A DNA stretch of 64,000 nt. Origin: Siniperca chuatsi (taxonomy: Eukaryota > Chordata > Actinopteri > Centrarchiformes > Sinipercidae). A program made the translations under genes and the position numbers. This document shows, one piece after another, positions 35,901 to 48,940 of the stretch. The notes beneath the pieces are model-generated. The model was not told where the DNA came from. It saw only the letters and a program-made list of their open reading frames with translations, and made no database searches. Position 1 is the stretch's first letter. Each line of letters begins with the position of its first letter. The stretch is taken from positions 17,706,455 to 17,770,454 of the forward strand of contig NC_058051.1 of the NCBI RefSeq assembly GCF_020085105.1, given 5' to 3'.

Positions 35901-38043
35901 ACTCAAAGCTCATGCCCACATGACGCCATAACCTGTGATGATGGGCCATAGGTATACATTGCTCAATTCTAGGGGGTCACAAGACAAAAATGTTGGGAAC
36001 CTCTGCTATATAGGATAACATATTCTACAGTTCTTGGTCTGTGAATGGCTTTTTGGCAACAAAAGGGATTATAAATATGTTCATGCAACATCAAATATGT
36101 CCTTCTTTGGTGTAATAACAATGCTTTATGGTAATTTCCATATTGTCTCACCATAAACAAATTGCAAGCTCAGTTTGTGGTAAAAGCTAAGTTACCACTT
36201 CAATAATTTTCACTTATAGGGTTTTAATAAGGTCAAAGCAAAAAAAAAAAGAAAAAGAAAAAAAACTGGTTGTTTAAAATATTATATATTGTATTATATA
36301 TATTGTATAAAATTATTTAAATGTTTTACACATACAGCAGACGGGTCTGTGAGACGGCAACCAATGAGGAAGTAAAGCCAATGTCAACAACAAAATAAGA
36401 GTTAACTTTGATTAAATCACTTCAGTTAACTGTAATTGATATACAGTATTGACAGTAAGTAGTGTAGTATTGTACACTCAGTGGCCACTTTATTACGTAT
36501 ACATGTAAAGTCTAATGCAATCCAATACAACAGCTCAGCTATAAATTTTACCTTTGCAAAGATAGGTTCTGTTTTGATTAACACTGGCAGAGGTGTATTC
36601 ATTTGACTATATGTTTATTACTGAGGCTGTAGTTTGCTGTGGTGAAATGGTCTGCATTACATTGAGGTGTTTCTACTGTTTTGCCCTCCCCATTTACATA
36701 CATGAGCGGGGAAGGATATTAGACACACATTTCAATATATTGCAGTCCAGTACAACACCACCACTAACTATGACCTCGATAATAAGTTGAATTAACAGTG
36801 TTAACAAAACTGAACATTATGAGCTTTAGAAGTATAGAATTTGTGGCAGATCTGTTGTATTGTATTTCATTATAATGTATAGGTGTATGTGATGGTGGCC
36901 AGGGAGTGTATATCAAGACTGAGTGTAAGGTTACTGCTGAGCAATTTGGCTAAGATTTGGGAAATCATGCAACTGAGGTATCACAGCCACAGTTTTGTCA
37001 TTTGCCAGAGTAGAGGTGATATAAAGTTAGGACATTTTGAACTGAAGGCATATGCAGCCCTGGCAGTTTCAAATAGCTCCCAGTGGCCAAAAGGTCAGGT
37101 GTTTAGTGCACTGAGGAGCCAGTAGAGCATTGAGCTAAATTAAGCTATGAGCTCAGCAAACAGACAAGACACATGCACATTACAGGCTTCCTTCTGCTCC
37201 AATGGGAACAGCAGTGACATTATGATTAACCAAGCTAGATTTCATCACAGTACTTTCAGATTTCCATGCCCACTTATGCTGACTAGTACTACTACTACCA
37301 CCACAGACCTTTGTAGATTTTGGACAGTAAATCGATCAGGCTTTAAGCACTTGAATGAACTTCATATGAAACTAAAGGTCCAATCTTAAACTAATTTGAT
37401 AATCCAGTCAGGATAGTTGTGCTGGAAACTAAAAAATGTGTCTCTTTTTTTTCCTCGTCTGACTTCTGTTGAGCCCGTAAGACCAGTTTCACATGTTTGT
37501 GACACTTTCACAATAACTAAGAAATGAATCCCATCTGCTAGCATGTAGAGTGAAAAATGAAATCACGTTCAACGGTTGGAAGCCGTTTAGCCAACTGTGA
37601 GTTGGCAAAATCTGCCTTTGATCCAAAGTGGGGGAAAACTTACATGTAACCGGGCCAAGCACTGGTTAAAACACCGTACAAACACTTTAAAGTGTAAGAA
37701 GAAATGTTATTTACTATATTTCAGTAGATGTATTACAGACAATCTACTGATAACACACTCGAGCTGGCATGCTAGTTAGTTAGCTTGCGCGCTAATAATA
37801 CCTCAACAAACTACAAACTAAGTCCGAGAGACGCCTAAATAGTCATTACAATTACAGCACGGGGGCTGAGTAAATAAAAGAGGAACTCCCTGCTAAACAC
37901 ACAAGGCTGAATCAGCAAAGCGTCAGCGGGAAAATGCGAAATATGTCAAATATCCCAACACTTCAAGCGCACACGAAGCGAAGCAGCTGCTGCAGCATGA
38001 AAGTTGTTGCACACAACAAAGAACTATCTGAGAGCGCACTCAC
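32906..38043 (-). other. tead3 first intron: no gene seen; MITE copy and AT-rich sequence
   Basis: It separates the non-coding first exon from the first coding exon. It contains an inverted copy of the 'ggctgcaac' MITE family (34060-34425). The longest open frame (35115-35498 plus strand, 127 codons) has no recognisable domain and unremarkable codon use, so it was not called as a gene. Enhancers may be present but cannot be told from sequence alone. Confidence 0.55.
34060..34425 (-). repeat. Interspersed 'ggctgcaac' MITE-like repeat, copy 3 (inverted)
   Basis: Reverse complement begins AGGGCTGCAACTGATGATTA and then GATTTATTTCTCAATTAATT, the same order as the plus-strand copies at 3834 and 4910. 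It lies in tead3 intron 1. Confidence 0.65.
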
Positions 38044-38380
38044 CTCACAATGGCTTTCCTGCCCCGCTGCTACAAGCACACACTCCTTTCCTTATACTTT
38101 TGTCTCAACAGCAGGTTTGCTTTCCGAATCGCGAGTATTTCCACGACAAAAATAATCGTGTTTGACAGAAAAAGGCGGAATGCCAAGTATGAGTTTGGTA
38201 TGAAATCAACGCGCGGAGGAAAACGCACAGAGGCGTGGCGTCGAAACACGCGCACACGCAAAAGTTTTGTGGGACTCAATGCAAACTCCTCCCACGACAG
38301 TAGACTCTTGATGGGTGAAAAAAGCGATAGGGGAAAAGTGGCGGTGGACATAGACGTTATTGTTCTCTCCCACAAAATAT
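38044..38380 (-). promoter_or_regulatory. tead3: tead3 non-coding first exon and promoter region
   Basis: On the minus strand a donor reading ATTGTGAG/GTGAGT ends an untranslated exon at 38044. The DNA just upstream (38150-38350) is the most CpG-rich part of this neighbourhood (CGCGCGG, GGCGTCG, ACACGCGCAC), as expected for a promoter of a widely expressed gene. The exact start site and any TATA element are not clear. The exon was placed by its donor and by position, so its upstream limit is approximate. Confidence 0.55.
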
Positions 38381-38519
38381 AGGCTAGATACTGTGTCTTT
38401 AGAGTTTACGATGATTTCTGCTCCTGTAACATGTCCTGTTCTAGTGGTCTTAATGATTTTCTCCCTGATATTCAGCTTTTACTGTATACATACTGTATAT
38501 GCGCTGATAGTGTCTCTCT

Positions 38520-38650
38520 GACAGTGGTGGTAGAAGTATTCAGATCTTTAGTCTAAACATACTTAATTAAAAGTTAAAGTCCTGCATTCAAAATAAAATA
38601 AAGTAATAGTATAGAAGTATTATCAAGTAAAAGTATTCATTATGCAGAAG
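38520..38650. repeat. Interspersed 'tacttaagta' teleost repeat, copy 2
   Basis: GGTGGTAGAAGTATTCAGAT, AAAGTCCTGCATTCAAAAT and AGTAAAAGTATTCATTATGC are hallmarks of the same family as 15404-15825. Confidence 0.65.
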
Positions 38651-41600
38651 CACTTCTTTCAGAGTGTTAATTAAAAATATATTGTACTATTGGATATTAT
38701 TACTTACTTACTCTCAAGCACAATATCAACTAATATGATAAGGGTCTTAGGGTGGGTCTTGCTTTATTATCAAATCTTGGATCTTGAAGAGGTGTCAAAA
38801 TACAGAAAAATTTTGTGCTCATACCTTGCATATTTCTAGGTTGGGGGGGGGGGTTAAAAGGGGCACAGCAACATATTTTTACCCCATCATATGTTCATAT
38901 GTTAATCCGGCCATGGCATAGGTAAATTCCACTTGCATGTCTTCGGTATTTGGTGACATCCAAAGTTTGTACACAGTCACACACATGCACACAAACACTG
39001 TTTCTGTCATAACTGTATTGGTTTAATAGAAATATCACATGATATGAAAATAATTCACAGTAAAAGGACAAATCCCCAGAAGCTATTTTTATTGTAGTTA
39101 ACAATGATTTAATTTACACAGTACACACAGTAGGCCTGGGTGGACATTCATGCTTTTTTTTTAATAGGACCAATATCAGTCCAATCACAGAGTAATTGAT
39201 TATTTAGCAGTATTTTCTGTACTAATTATATATTCACATTCTTCACATAAGAAGACACATCTATTGTTAAAGTTTAATTTCCTTGGTTTGTTTATTTTCT
39301 TACTTTCTGTGGTGAAGTATCCTCCTATGATGTCACATATTACACAACATTGTGAAACAAATTATAGTGATGTGCTGGGACACAGGGGCAGAGGGCTGCC
39401 AAAGCTGCTCAGAGATCCAAATAGGCTTGGGTCAGCCCTGGTTAATGATTTACATCACCTACAGTATACACTCACTGACGAGGTGAGTGTAATTAGAGGA
39501 AAAGCCCCCCTGGTTATGCAGCAGACACATAACAGTGATTCTATTGTAAAAAGAGAAGTAAATAGCCTCTGAATGAAATGTCACAAGACAAAGAGACTTA
39601 AACCCTCTTATTCTCAACATGTCCCTCAACTGCTGACAATAAGCTCCTGTTTAATGGCACAGATTAAAGGCTGACATCTGATCTGGAATCCTGCAGGACT
39701 CTCAGTTACACCTATTTTTGAGAGTTGGAGTCAGATCAGTACTGGTCAGTGAGGTTTCATGCAGAACTCTCAACATTATTAAGACTTGCTTGCCCTACCT
39801 GCACCTGCCTGGGTTCTTTAACACTCTGAACTGATTGATAGAAATGTGACTGGGTATAAAAGTGAGAGGACAGGCAATGACAAAAATTTACAGGACTGGC
39901 TGGGAACGGAAGACGAGCACAACCAGGACAGGGGAAAAATGTCACCCTCCTTGACATCCTATTGGGCTAGTGTTGCTCCTGCATATGGCCACTGGAGGGC
40001 AGTATTACCATAGCCATTGGCATTTCAGAGAACTAGTTGACATGGCAATGATTTATGAAAAAAAAATGGATGACATTTACAGCCAACAAGTGATTTATTT
40101 AGGTTTTACTGGTCCTGTGAGTTTATGAAAGCTGCTGAGAACACAAAGGGCTATGTCATCTTTTAGTTGGATTAACATGAATGACTTAGCCAAAATTTTA
40201 ATGTTAAAAAAACACACATATATTTGGAACAAACAAATCTGATCAAAATAATTATGCTTATAATGATGACTTACTCATGTGTAAGGACTGGTGATGGACA
40301 AGAGTGCCTCAGAGTGAAATATACAGTAGATGCCAGATTGCCTAACTTCAGTTGGATTTCTTTTTGACATGTACAAACATGCTTATATCTCAACATGCCT
40401 ATACAAAGTTCTTTCCCTTCCCCAGTGAGGTCTGCGGCATCAGTGGAGATCAGGTAGTTAGAGGTAGCTCATTTTCTTTCCCAGAAAGAGTGAAGGAGAA
40501 GTAAAAAAAGGGATTTTTAAATTCAAATCTGTCAGAAATAATGGCTATAATACATCTTGGCATTGGCATGAATTTTAAAGAGGTCAACTCCCTACTTTTT
40601 ATCATTGTTCTGTTCAAATATAGAAAGTACATGAGTAGTAAGTCTCAATCTATCTTTCTCATCCTTCAATACCTTCCACTCACTCAGGAGCTGGCTAGAG
40701 GGCAGACTCTTCAGGATTATTAATTTCAGTCTTCAGAGGGGTTAGGCTACTCTTCATACTGGGAAAAAAGAAAAGGAAATTGAATGGCCATTCCAGTGCT
40801 CCCTCCCTTCTTCATTCCTATTTTTCTTTCCCACTTCTGTGTTGTTGTCATTACTTTTGCCTGACTTTATATTGATATTTGACACTTCATCATCATTTAG
40901 TGACATTGATATAGTACAATAGAAATATGATTGTCCAAAGCCCTATAAACACATACACTCATACATACAACTGTGCTTGTTTACTGTGCAAAGAGAATAT
41001 CTAACTAACCTTAACCCAGTGCCCCTGGATATTTACTACAATGTATGTTTTTTTCTCTCTCCCCCCTAATCTTTACTTGTCTTGTCTCCTATGTCTTATT
41101 TACCTCCTGCATGGATAACAGTTTTCTTCTCTGTTTAATGGGTCGTGTTTATAATTTAAAAAAATACAATGGGACTAATAATCATTTATGTTGACAGACT
41201 GGCAAATAATGCTACATATCTTTCGGTGAAATATCCTTGTTAGTGTGAAATAGTTCCATATATCAGAGCTGAGACATACAGTTTGCATCTTATATTAGAG
41301 AAATTCATACACTTAAGAGGAAATTAGGAGGGGGAAAAACAGTATGTGCAGTAAAGTGGGATTATTCTTCAAGCATTCCCTTTTCAGCTCACAAAATGCA
41401 TTTACACAAGTTTGCCACTAGATGGGGCACCCATCTTTCTAGAGTGAAAAGTGACAGTGACAGTGAAAAAATCTATATATCTTTGTGAGCAGATGTTCTG
41501 TTACATTGTTAAAATGTTTACTTCAAGCCTTTAATCTGACTATTACTGACCTCTGTTGGTGAACAAGGAGTTGCATTTTTGTACTAAAGCATGGAGGGCC

Positions 41601-43889
41601 TACAAGCCAAAAAAAATAAAAAATCACAATAGACAAATTTATTGGGCTCAGTTTAATGCCTGCCAAGCTTTAAATGCTACAATTATTCCTTTTTCAAGTA
41701 GGCTCAGACCCAGCCACTCTAGTGCAGCATTTGATCTCACACTTTGTTACTACTGGCTACTATTTTCTGTCCATGTGCCAATCAGAGCAAAGCAAAAACT
41801 GCATCAATCCACCTGTTGAACAGCTACTGCATAAACTTGTACTCATTATCTAAAACTTGAAAGAGTCATAGGCCTATAGGATTCAATTGCCACTTACACA
41901 TGCGGAACAATTATGTAATGCAGATGTGGTCATAAGCAGATAGCCTATAGAGCCCCTCAATCCGCCTCCAGCATCATGCAAAGTGTCTCAGCCAGGTAAG
42001 CAGTGGGCTGTTTAGCTCTAATGTAGGACTTGTCAGAAGTTTATTTTGCTTGATTTGTTTACTTTAAAGTTTAGCATTTTCAAAAGTCCAAACTTTTTTT
42101 TTCAAGTTGGTAAACATCTGGTGAAATTCTTCCAATTGGGCATGCTAGTAGCTTGTGGCTATCATTACTGCTAGTGGCTTTTAGCTAGTAGCTGTTAGAA
42201 AGACCTCCATATCATTTAGAAGATACTTTGCCAGGACTCTAAAATCATTCAATGAATGAGCTATATCCCTTTAATTAAACCACATTTATTTGCAAAAATG
42301 ATCAGTAGGCTATTCTTGTCCTGAGCTACACTAGAAAACAAATAATATTGGGCCTCTCACATGACTTTGCACTTCATGACCTACTGTACTGACATTACTT
42401 GATCCACTAAAGAAATAAGTGAGCAAAATTAAAATTAAAATGTCTTCTTTATTAAATGCTTCATACAATATCTAAACAAAACGTCACTGCAGACAAGACA
42501 ACAGCATTTGCATCAAAGTATCTTACAATATATCTTTATTGTTGGTCTTTTTTTATTCAGTTAATAACTTAATGCACATGTATTTATTCTTGGATATTAT
42601 AAATCAGATTTCGGTAGTTATTGAACCACTGAAAACACAATAACTGAAGAATGCCTTTAGAGTATTTCAGCTCATAAGCTAAAATGTGGACACATTAGAT
42701 GATTACCTATAAACATTATGGCAGAATATCGTTAGGAAACGTGATAATAAAAAAGAAGTTGTACATTTTGGAAACAGTGTGATTAAAAAAATGGGAGTAC
42801 TCCTTAAGTTTCTTCACTGAAAAGTAAGAAATTAAAAGCTAATGCTTTAATTAGTCCTTAAATTAGGCTAATTAACAGAGCATGATAATTAGATTAAAAC
42901 TACAGTTTAGAGAAAATAATTATTAAATGATTAGGCTTCTTTTTCTGATAAGCTACCTCAACATTACAGTATTAAACCCCCTGTGCACCAAGATGAGATT
43001 AGTAAATAAGTAACAATATATCCTCCGCTTGTGCATGTGTTGTGTGCGTGTACCTATGCAATGAAACAGAAGGCCCACTTAGCTTTAGGTTTTAAAATAA
43101 TGTAAATATTTGGCGTTTTGAATCTGTGCATATGTAAATCTGCCTGTACATACAAGCAACTGAGCTGCTCATGTTATTGATACCAGGAGAAATAAAAAAA
43201 CGAGTGTCCCTGTATGAACTGGGTGTGAGCACCAAAACACACTGTAATCAGATTCAGCTGTCACACTCAGTTAAAGGCAGACATCACAACTGCGGCACAT
43301 CCTTTTGAAACTCTGCATGATGTCTCGAGCAATGATTAGCTTGTATTTATCATGTGATCTGCCATATAATGCTTCCCTGTTGCTCATTGTAAATGCTGAA
43401 GGAATGTCACAAACTTCTCTCTTCCTGTGTTTGTTAGTATGAAAATAAAAGTGCATTCAGAGTACATCTGCCTCTACAACTATACAGTACAGTCTAGCTG
43501 TGACTATATTTGTCCTCCCCTCCCTCTCTTGCAAGGGGACAGGAGAGTCAAGAGTTGAACTGCTGCCAAAAGAGGCCGGCCCGCCATGCAGCTGAAACTT
43601 TTACAAGCCAAGCAGGAAGAGACACAGGGAGCGATCGAAGAAGAAAAGAAGAAAAAGAAAAAGTGAGAGAGACATTTAAGCTCCTTTCTCTCCCTCTCCC
43701 TGTCTCTCTCCCCTCTGTGTCTGTCTGTCTCTCTTTCTTTTCTTATTCCTTGTTAAAGTCATACTGTATTTGCCTGCCTTCATTGGCAGGGGGCAAGTGA
43801 GCTGGAGGACAGGACGGGAGGGGAGGAGGGGGGAGACTTTGGGTTCAGAGAGTTCAGCTGAGGAGAGAAATAAATGCATAAACAACAAA

Positions 43890-44460
43890 GGAGACGTGAC
43901 GTCAGGTTGAGGGGCTGTCCAACCTGCTGGCTGAATCTGAGCCTCCATGGAAGAACCGGATTGTTCGTACCACGTGTGTGTGTGCGCGTGTGTGCATGTG
44001 TACAGTATGAATGTGTGTGTGTGTCCTATCTTCGAGAAAAGACTTGTGGAGTTTAAGCAGGGAAGCTGGACTATTTTGTTCTGTTTTGTCTCCGTGGTGA
44101 GTGTTTGAGGACTGGGAGAACCCTCCAAAAATGTGTGTGTGTGTGTGTAAGTGAGTGTGTGTTTGGTCAGTTTGAGGACTCAATAACTCAGTTATTACAG
44201 CAGCCGCAACAAGGAATGAAATGTTTCACTTACCAAAGACAAAACAGGTTTTGTTTGAGTTTTAAAATAAGAGAAAAAGTATCTGTTTGCAATTTAATGG
44301 TAAAAGGTATTCCTGTTTTTTTAGAATTAAACTTAGCATTTTTTAAATGACGTCGGCTCAGAAGTGAGCTTTGATTGGTTGGCTCAGCTTGGGATACCCG
44401 CTCAAACGGCAGTGATTGGTCCATGAGCAGGCTATAGAGAAGGTCGGCCATTTATGAACA
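43890..44460 (+). promoter_or_regulatory. Promoter-like patch (CRE and inverted CCAAT boxes), candidate pri-let-7 promoter
   Basis: A perfect palindromic CRE, TGACGTCA, is at 43897-43904 and an E-box CACGTG lies near 43972. A second TGACGTC is near 44347. Two inverted CCAAT boxes (GATTGGTTGGC and GATTGGTCC) follow within the next 80 bp, then CTATAGAGAAGG. This density of proximal promoter motifs is unusual for the region. It lies about 7.5 kb upstream of the let-7 hairpins on the same strand. The link to let-7 is inference. Confidence 0.35.
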
Positions 44461-47400
44461 GATGGATTTATGTTTTCTCTCCTAATGATTGAGGTCATCT
44501 AGAGGCGACAGCTCGCTGATCCAAGATCTGCATTGGTGTTCAACTGTCTTGCTGGTGTGAGACAGCAAAGGGAGACCTGGGAAAGATGCCAATGGCTGGA
44601 GAGAAAAAAAGTGACATTCTCTGAAATATCCACACTCCTCGCTCATTGATTCATTTAGCTGAACTCCCTCAAACCCCTCCCACTCCCGATGGAGGGAGAG
44701 GACAAATTGACGGAAGGATAAAGGCAGACGTGGAGAAAAGCAGGCAGAATAAAGATGTCGAAAAGAGACAGTTACTCTCCCGGGACTCCTCTTTGAGGCG
44801 AGGGAACTTGACAACAAATGTCTGTCAGTTTAGAGTTCGTATCTCAAGCCAGTTTGGGCTTCTTTGATCTGTTGATTGTACAAATATGGTGAAATGGAAA
44901 AATATGGCAAAAGTGTCGGGATCTGCTTGTCTCTCTCGCCATCTGTCTGTTGCTGCAGGATAGTATAAGTACAGTACAAGGTGAGAGGTGTGTTTTGGAT
45001 GTTAGATGATTAACATACAAATTCTCAGAGTGCTCCCAGCTGCTGTACCACTGTTTTGTGTCACCACGTCTGCTCACGACACTTTACGCTGCTTCTCCTT
45101 TCTTGTCTTTCTGTGTCTCACTCTCTTCCTTAACTCTTTTTCTCTGACTCCTCCTCTTTCTGTTCACCCTTCTCTCGCTACAGCATGTCCCTCCCTTCCT
45201 CTTTCTGTGTCTCTACACCTCCCTCCTCCCCTCCTTTTTCTCCCCTTCCCTCTTGGCAGCAGTGCCAAAGTGGGCAGGCGGAGCGAGGCAAACACAGCGC
45301 AGGGCAGAGCAGAGGGCGATCCAAAGGCTGGAGAATTGATTATGTGTATGTTTGTGTTCTGAAGTGTCCTCTGTCTGTGTGTTTGTCTCCGTTTTGGTCG
45401 TACGCAACTGCAAGTACTGTGACTCTGTTTTGGAGCTTTTCTCTTTTTGTTGTGTACAGTGTGTTTATACCGTGGCTTGTGCGCGTTTTGTGTGTGTGTG
45501 TGTGTGTTAAAGCGCCGTGTGTGAGCAGACGTCCCTCTGTCACCCTGTGTACGGACAGACGCACTCACGCCAGTAGGAGGGGATTGTGGGAAGGGGGTGT
45601 AGCTCACAGAGGGTGTGCTCCACTCTTCTCTTTTCCCTTCTTCCCGCCATCACGGCCCTCTTCTCCTCCAGTCCTCCGGCCCAGCCCGCCGCTCACGTAC
45701 AGGCTCCAGGTATTTTTCTTTTTTATCCTGCGACACCTCTTCCCGTCTTTTTCACTGCCCTGTAATCTTTCTCCTCCAGTCCCTCTCACCCTTTTCTCTA
45801 TCCTTCATCATGGTCTTCTTACTGTAAATGTGTCTATCGTCGTCGGTTGCCACGCTGCACTCCGCTCGCCGCCATTTTGGCTCAATGGACATAACAGGAG
45901 AAACTTTTCTAGAGCTCAGAGGGAATCCTTGACTCCCTGCTGACCATCTTCTTTCTCCTGATTCCATTATCTCTTTTTTCTCTGTCCCTGTCCTCTTCCT
46001 CCTCTCCCCTCTCTGCTCTAGGACAGCAGGCTCTGACAGGGTGGTGAATCTTTCTGTGGCTTTCCGTACTGAACAGGTGTCTCTTTGTAGACTGGCAGGA
46101 GGAAGGACAGGCCTTCTCCGTTGCTTTCTGACCTCAGAGGGTCGACCGAGCCAGAGCGCTGTTGTTGTGTTCAGGTCAGTACAAGTTTAGCTGCTGACCA
46201 CAGGACATGCGAGACACTTGGCAGGTCTCTTATCATCCAGAGCAGTTATGATAACTAATATGAGGGAAATATTTACTTAATTTCTCATGCCCTTCACACA
46301 CTGTTTGCACTTTCTGCCACTGTGAAAACTCAGATATGTGGTCGTTGTTTCAGAGGAACACACGTGTTTGTGCACGAGTTTTATCTTTCTGTGATCTAGA
46401 GGTGGCATCTGTAATGTTTGTCTTGACACACTGCGTAGTAGGCTACTGTGTATGATACTTTGCACTTCAGAAGAAACTAAGACAGATATGAAACACAGTT
46501 AGGTCAGACAAACAGGCAACGCTGTAAAGAAAACGGCAGATTGTTAAAGAAAAATTGCTGTTTAATGTTGCTGCTCTTCAGTAGTTCTTTCTCATTTTAT
46601 CAGTAAAGCTGTTTTAATTTCAAGAGTGTGACCTGAAAATGTAAACGAAAACAGTAGCATTTGTCTGATTGATGTGTATCTCACCTAGCGGCAAGAAAAC
46701 AAGCATATTCTTCATATTACACTGCATATTTTGATTACAGTCTCATGTCACAGGCCAGAATGCCATGAAACCAATGTAAAAAATTAATGTTGCACTCTCC
46801 GAATGAGATAGAACAGGAGATGCAAATTAATCAACAACCGATTTGATCTTTCGACTACTTTTTTGAGGGGAAATTTAATACAGATTGAATTATATGAAAT
46901 ATCTGCAAATTGTGTGTACAATTAGGAATATAACTGGACTGTTTATTGTGAGTACTGTATCTTGATCTAAATATGGGTTGGTGTTAAGATGGCGCCTTCG
47001 TGCCACGTGTTTAAGGCAGACCCTTTCAACATGCCCCTCACAATTTGTGGGTATACTACTATTCCTCTGCATCAACCTCTGTCATTTCAAATCTCTCAGC
47101 TCTGGCATTAAGTGGCAAATCAATTCATAAAAAAAGAACCAAAAGAATCTCTCTTTATGTATATCGACATGTGACAGTGACAGAGAGGAAAATGTTAAGA
47201 AAGAAGAAGCTGGAGAAAAAGAGAGAGAACAAGGGTTACAGAGACAGAGAGAGAGAGGTAGGAGTGGGAGAGCTCTTTCCCCGCCCTTCTCTTATCCTCA
47301 GATGAACTTATCGTGTTGCCTCATAATGTTTCTGAGTTTTTCTCCTAGAGGCAGTCAGGCTAACTTCCTGCATTCAGCCTCAACATAGCTGATTGGTTGA

Positions 47401-48892
47401 TATCTTGGCTGACCGGCCGTGGTTTGCAGCGAGGCTACAGGAAGTTTCTCTTCTCATGCAGGAAGCTGCAGCTGTTGCGTCCTGACATACACCACTTTGC
47501 ACTCTTGCACACATACTCTTTGTGTACATGCACAGAAATATGCATGCACACCGTTTTTGAAAGGGCATAGCTTTCAAAGTGTGTTTGCGTATGTGCATGT
47601 GCATGTGTGTGTATGGCCTGGTCTGTGTGGCATTAGTGAATGCTGTAACATGTGGGCGTGTAGCAACATGCCAGGCCAGGCATCTGAGCTATCAGAAACA
47701 TTTGAAACCATGGCAACCACACATCTCATCAGCACATTAGCAAAAGCATAGACAAGTGGAAAAGAAGAGAGGGGATAGAGAGATTAAATGAAGAAGAGGA
47801 CAGAAACCTTTGATGTATATTCTCTCCATTTAGAGGTTTTAGAAACACATCTGGCCATCCGGGTAGTTGGAGGGTATACTGTAGCTAATAGTGATTCAGA
47901 AATTGTCATCTTTTTTTTTATCAGCTAATAACTCATTCTCTTGAAGAAAGCAATTCATATTCATATTTTAAAAATGGATTTATAATGTTGTGACAATCTA
48001 ACCTGAGATACATAAGTATTCATCTAAAAATTGGAGAAGTGGAATGAGTGTGTCCGTTTTCGAATACTGATTATTCAACTTATCTCCACTTCTGTGTGTG
48101 GTTGAAATGATTGTTGGACACTGTGATAGTCAACACAATGGCTCTCTTATACTCCTGCCTTATCTGGGTCATGCTATCTTTTCATCAAACATGTTTACCT
48201 AGCTCTTATGCCTGTGAGTCCAACATTTGTGTGTGCAGCCCTCTAGCTCGCAAAAGAGAGGAGTTGATGGCAAAGGACTGGAAGCATTTTCATTTAATTA
48301 ACATTTAGTAAATCAGGATCAGAGAGAATGAGCTCCGTTCGCGTACACAGGTCAAGCAACTGTGCTGTGTTGTGTCTACCAATGTGTGGTTGTGTGTAAG
48401 TATGTGCATTTGGCAGCATATTTCTGTATACACACATGCATGTGAGCCTTGTGTGTTTGCGCTTGGTTAATGAGGATATAAAGAACATCAGAGCTGGCAC
48501 CATGCCAAGTGGGCACGGAAGGGGCTCAGTGCTCCCATCCTTCGTCCTTTAATGTAGGAATCAGGCATTACTTAGGGAGTGGGGAAGATGAAAAAGCAGG
48601 TATGATAAAATCACCATAGCGCTCAGCGCTCTTATTCGGATCTGCCAGATGCCTGGATACAATTTTTCTCTAGATTAAGACTGGACATGAGTAAGACAAG
48701 ACATCCCTTCTGCGTCTTTTTAACTGTGGGAATTCTTCATCCTGCCATTTATTGTGTGGCATACTTCCTCTGCCAACTCCAGCTCCCCCACACCGCTCCT
48801 CCTCTTTGCCCACCATCACCACCACCTTCCTCCCTCATTGAAATTCTGCCTGGCACACAGACACTGCCCATTCTTGGCACAAAGCTACAAAG

Positions 48893-48895
<3 letters not shown>

Positions 48896-48935
<40 letters not shown>
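48896..48935 (+). repeat. (GA)n microsatellite
   Basis: About twenty uninterrupted GA units in the intergenic interval upstream of the let-7 pair. Confidence 0.95.

Positions 48936-48940
<5 letters not shown>

Noticed and set aside
45164-45943. Overlapping frames of 147 and 252 codons on opposite strands
   Set aside because: They come from CT-rich and GT-rich low-complexity DNA; the translations are Ser/Pro/Leu/Arg-rich without domains.
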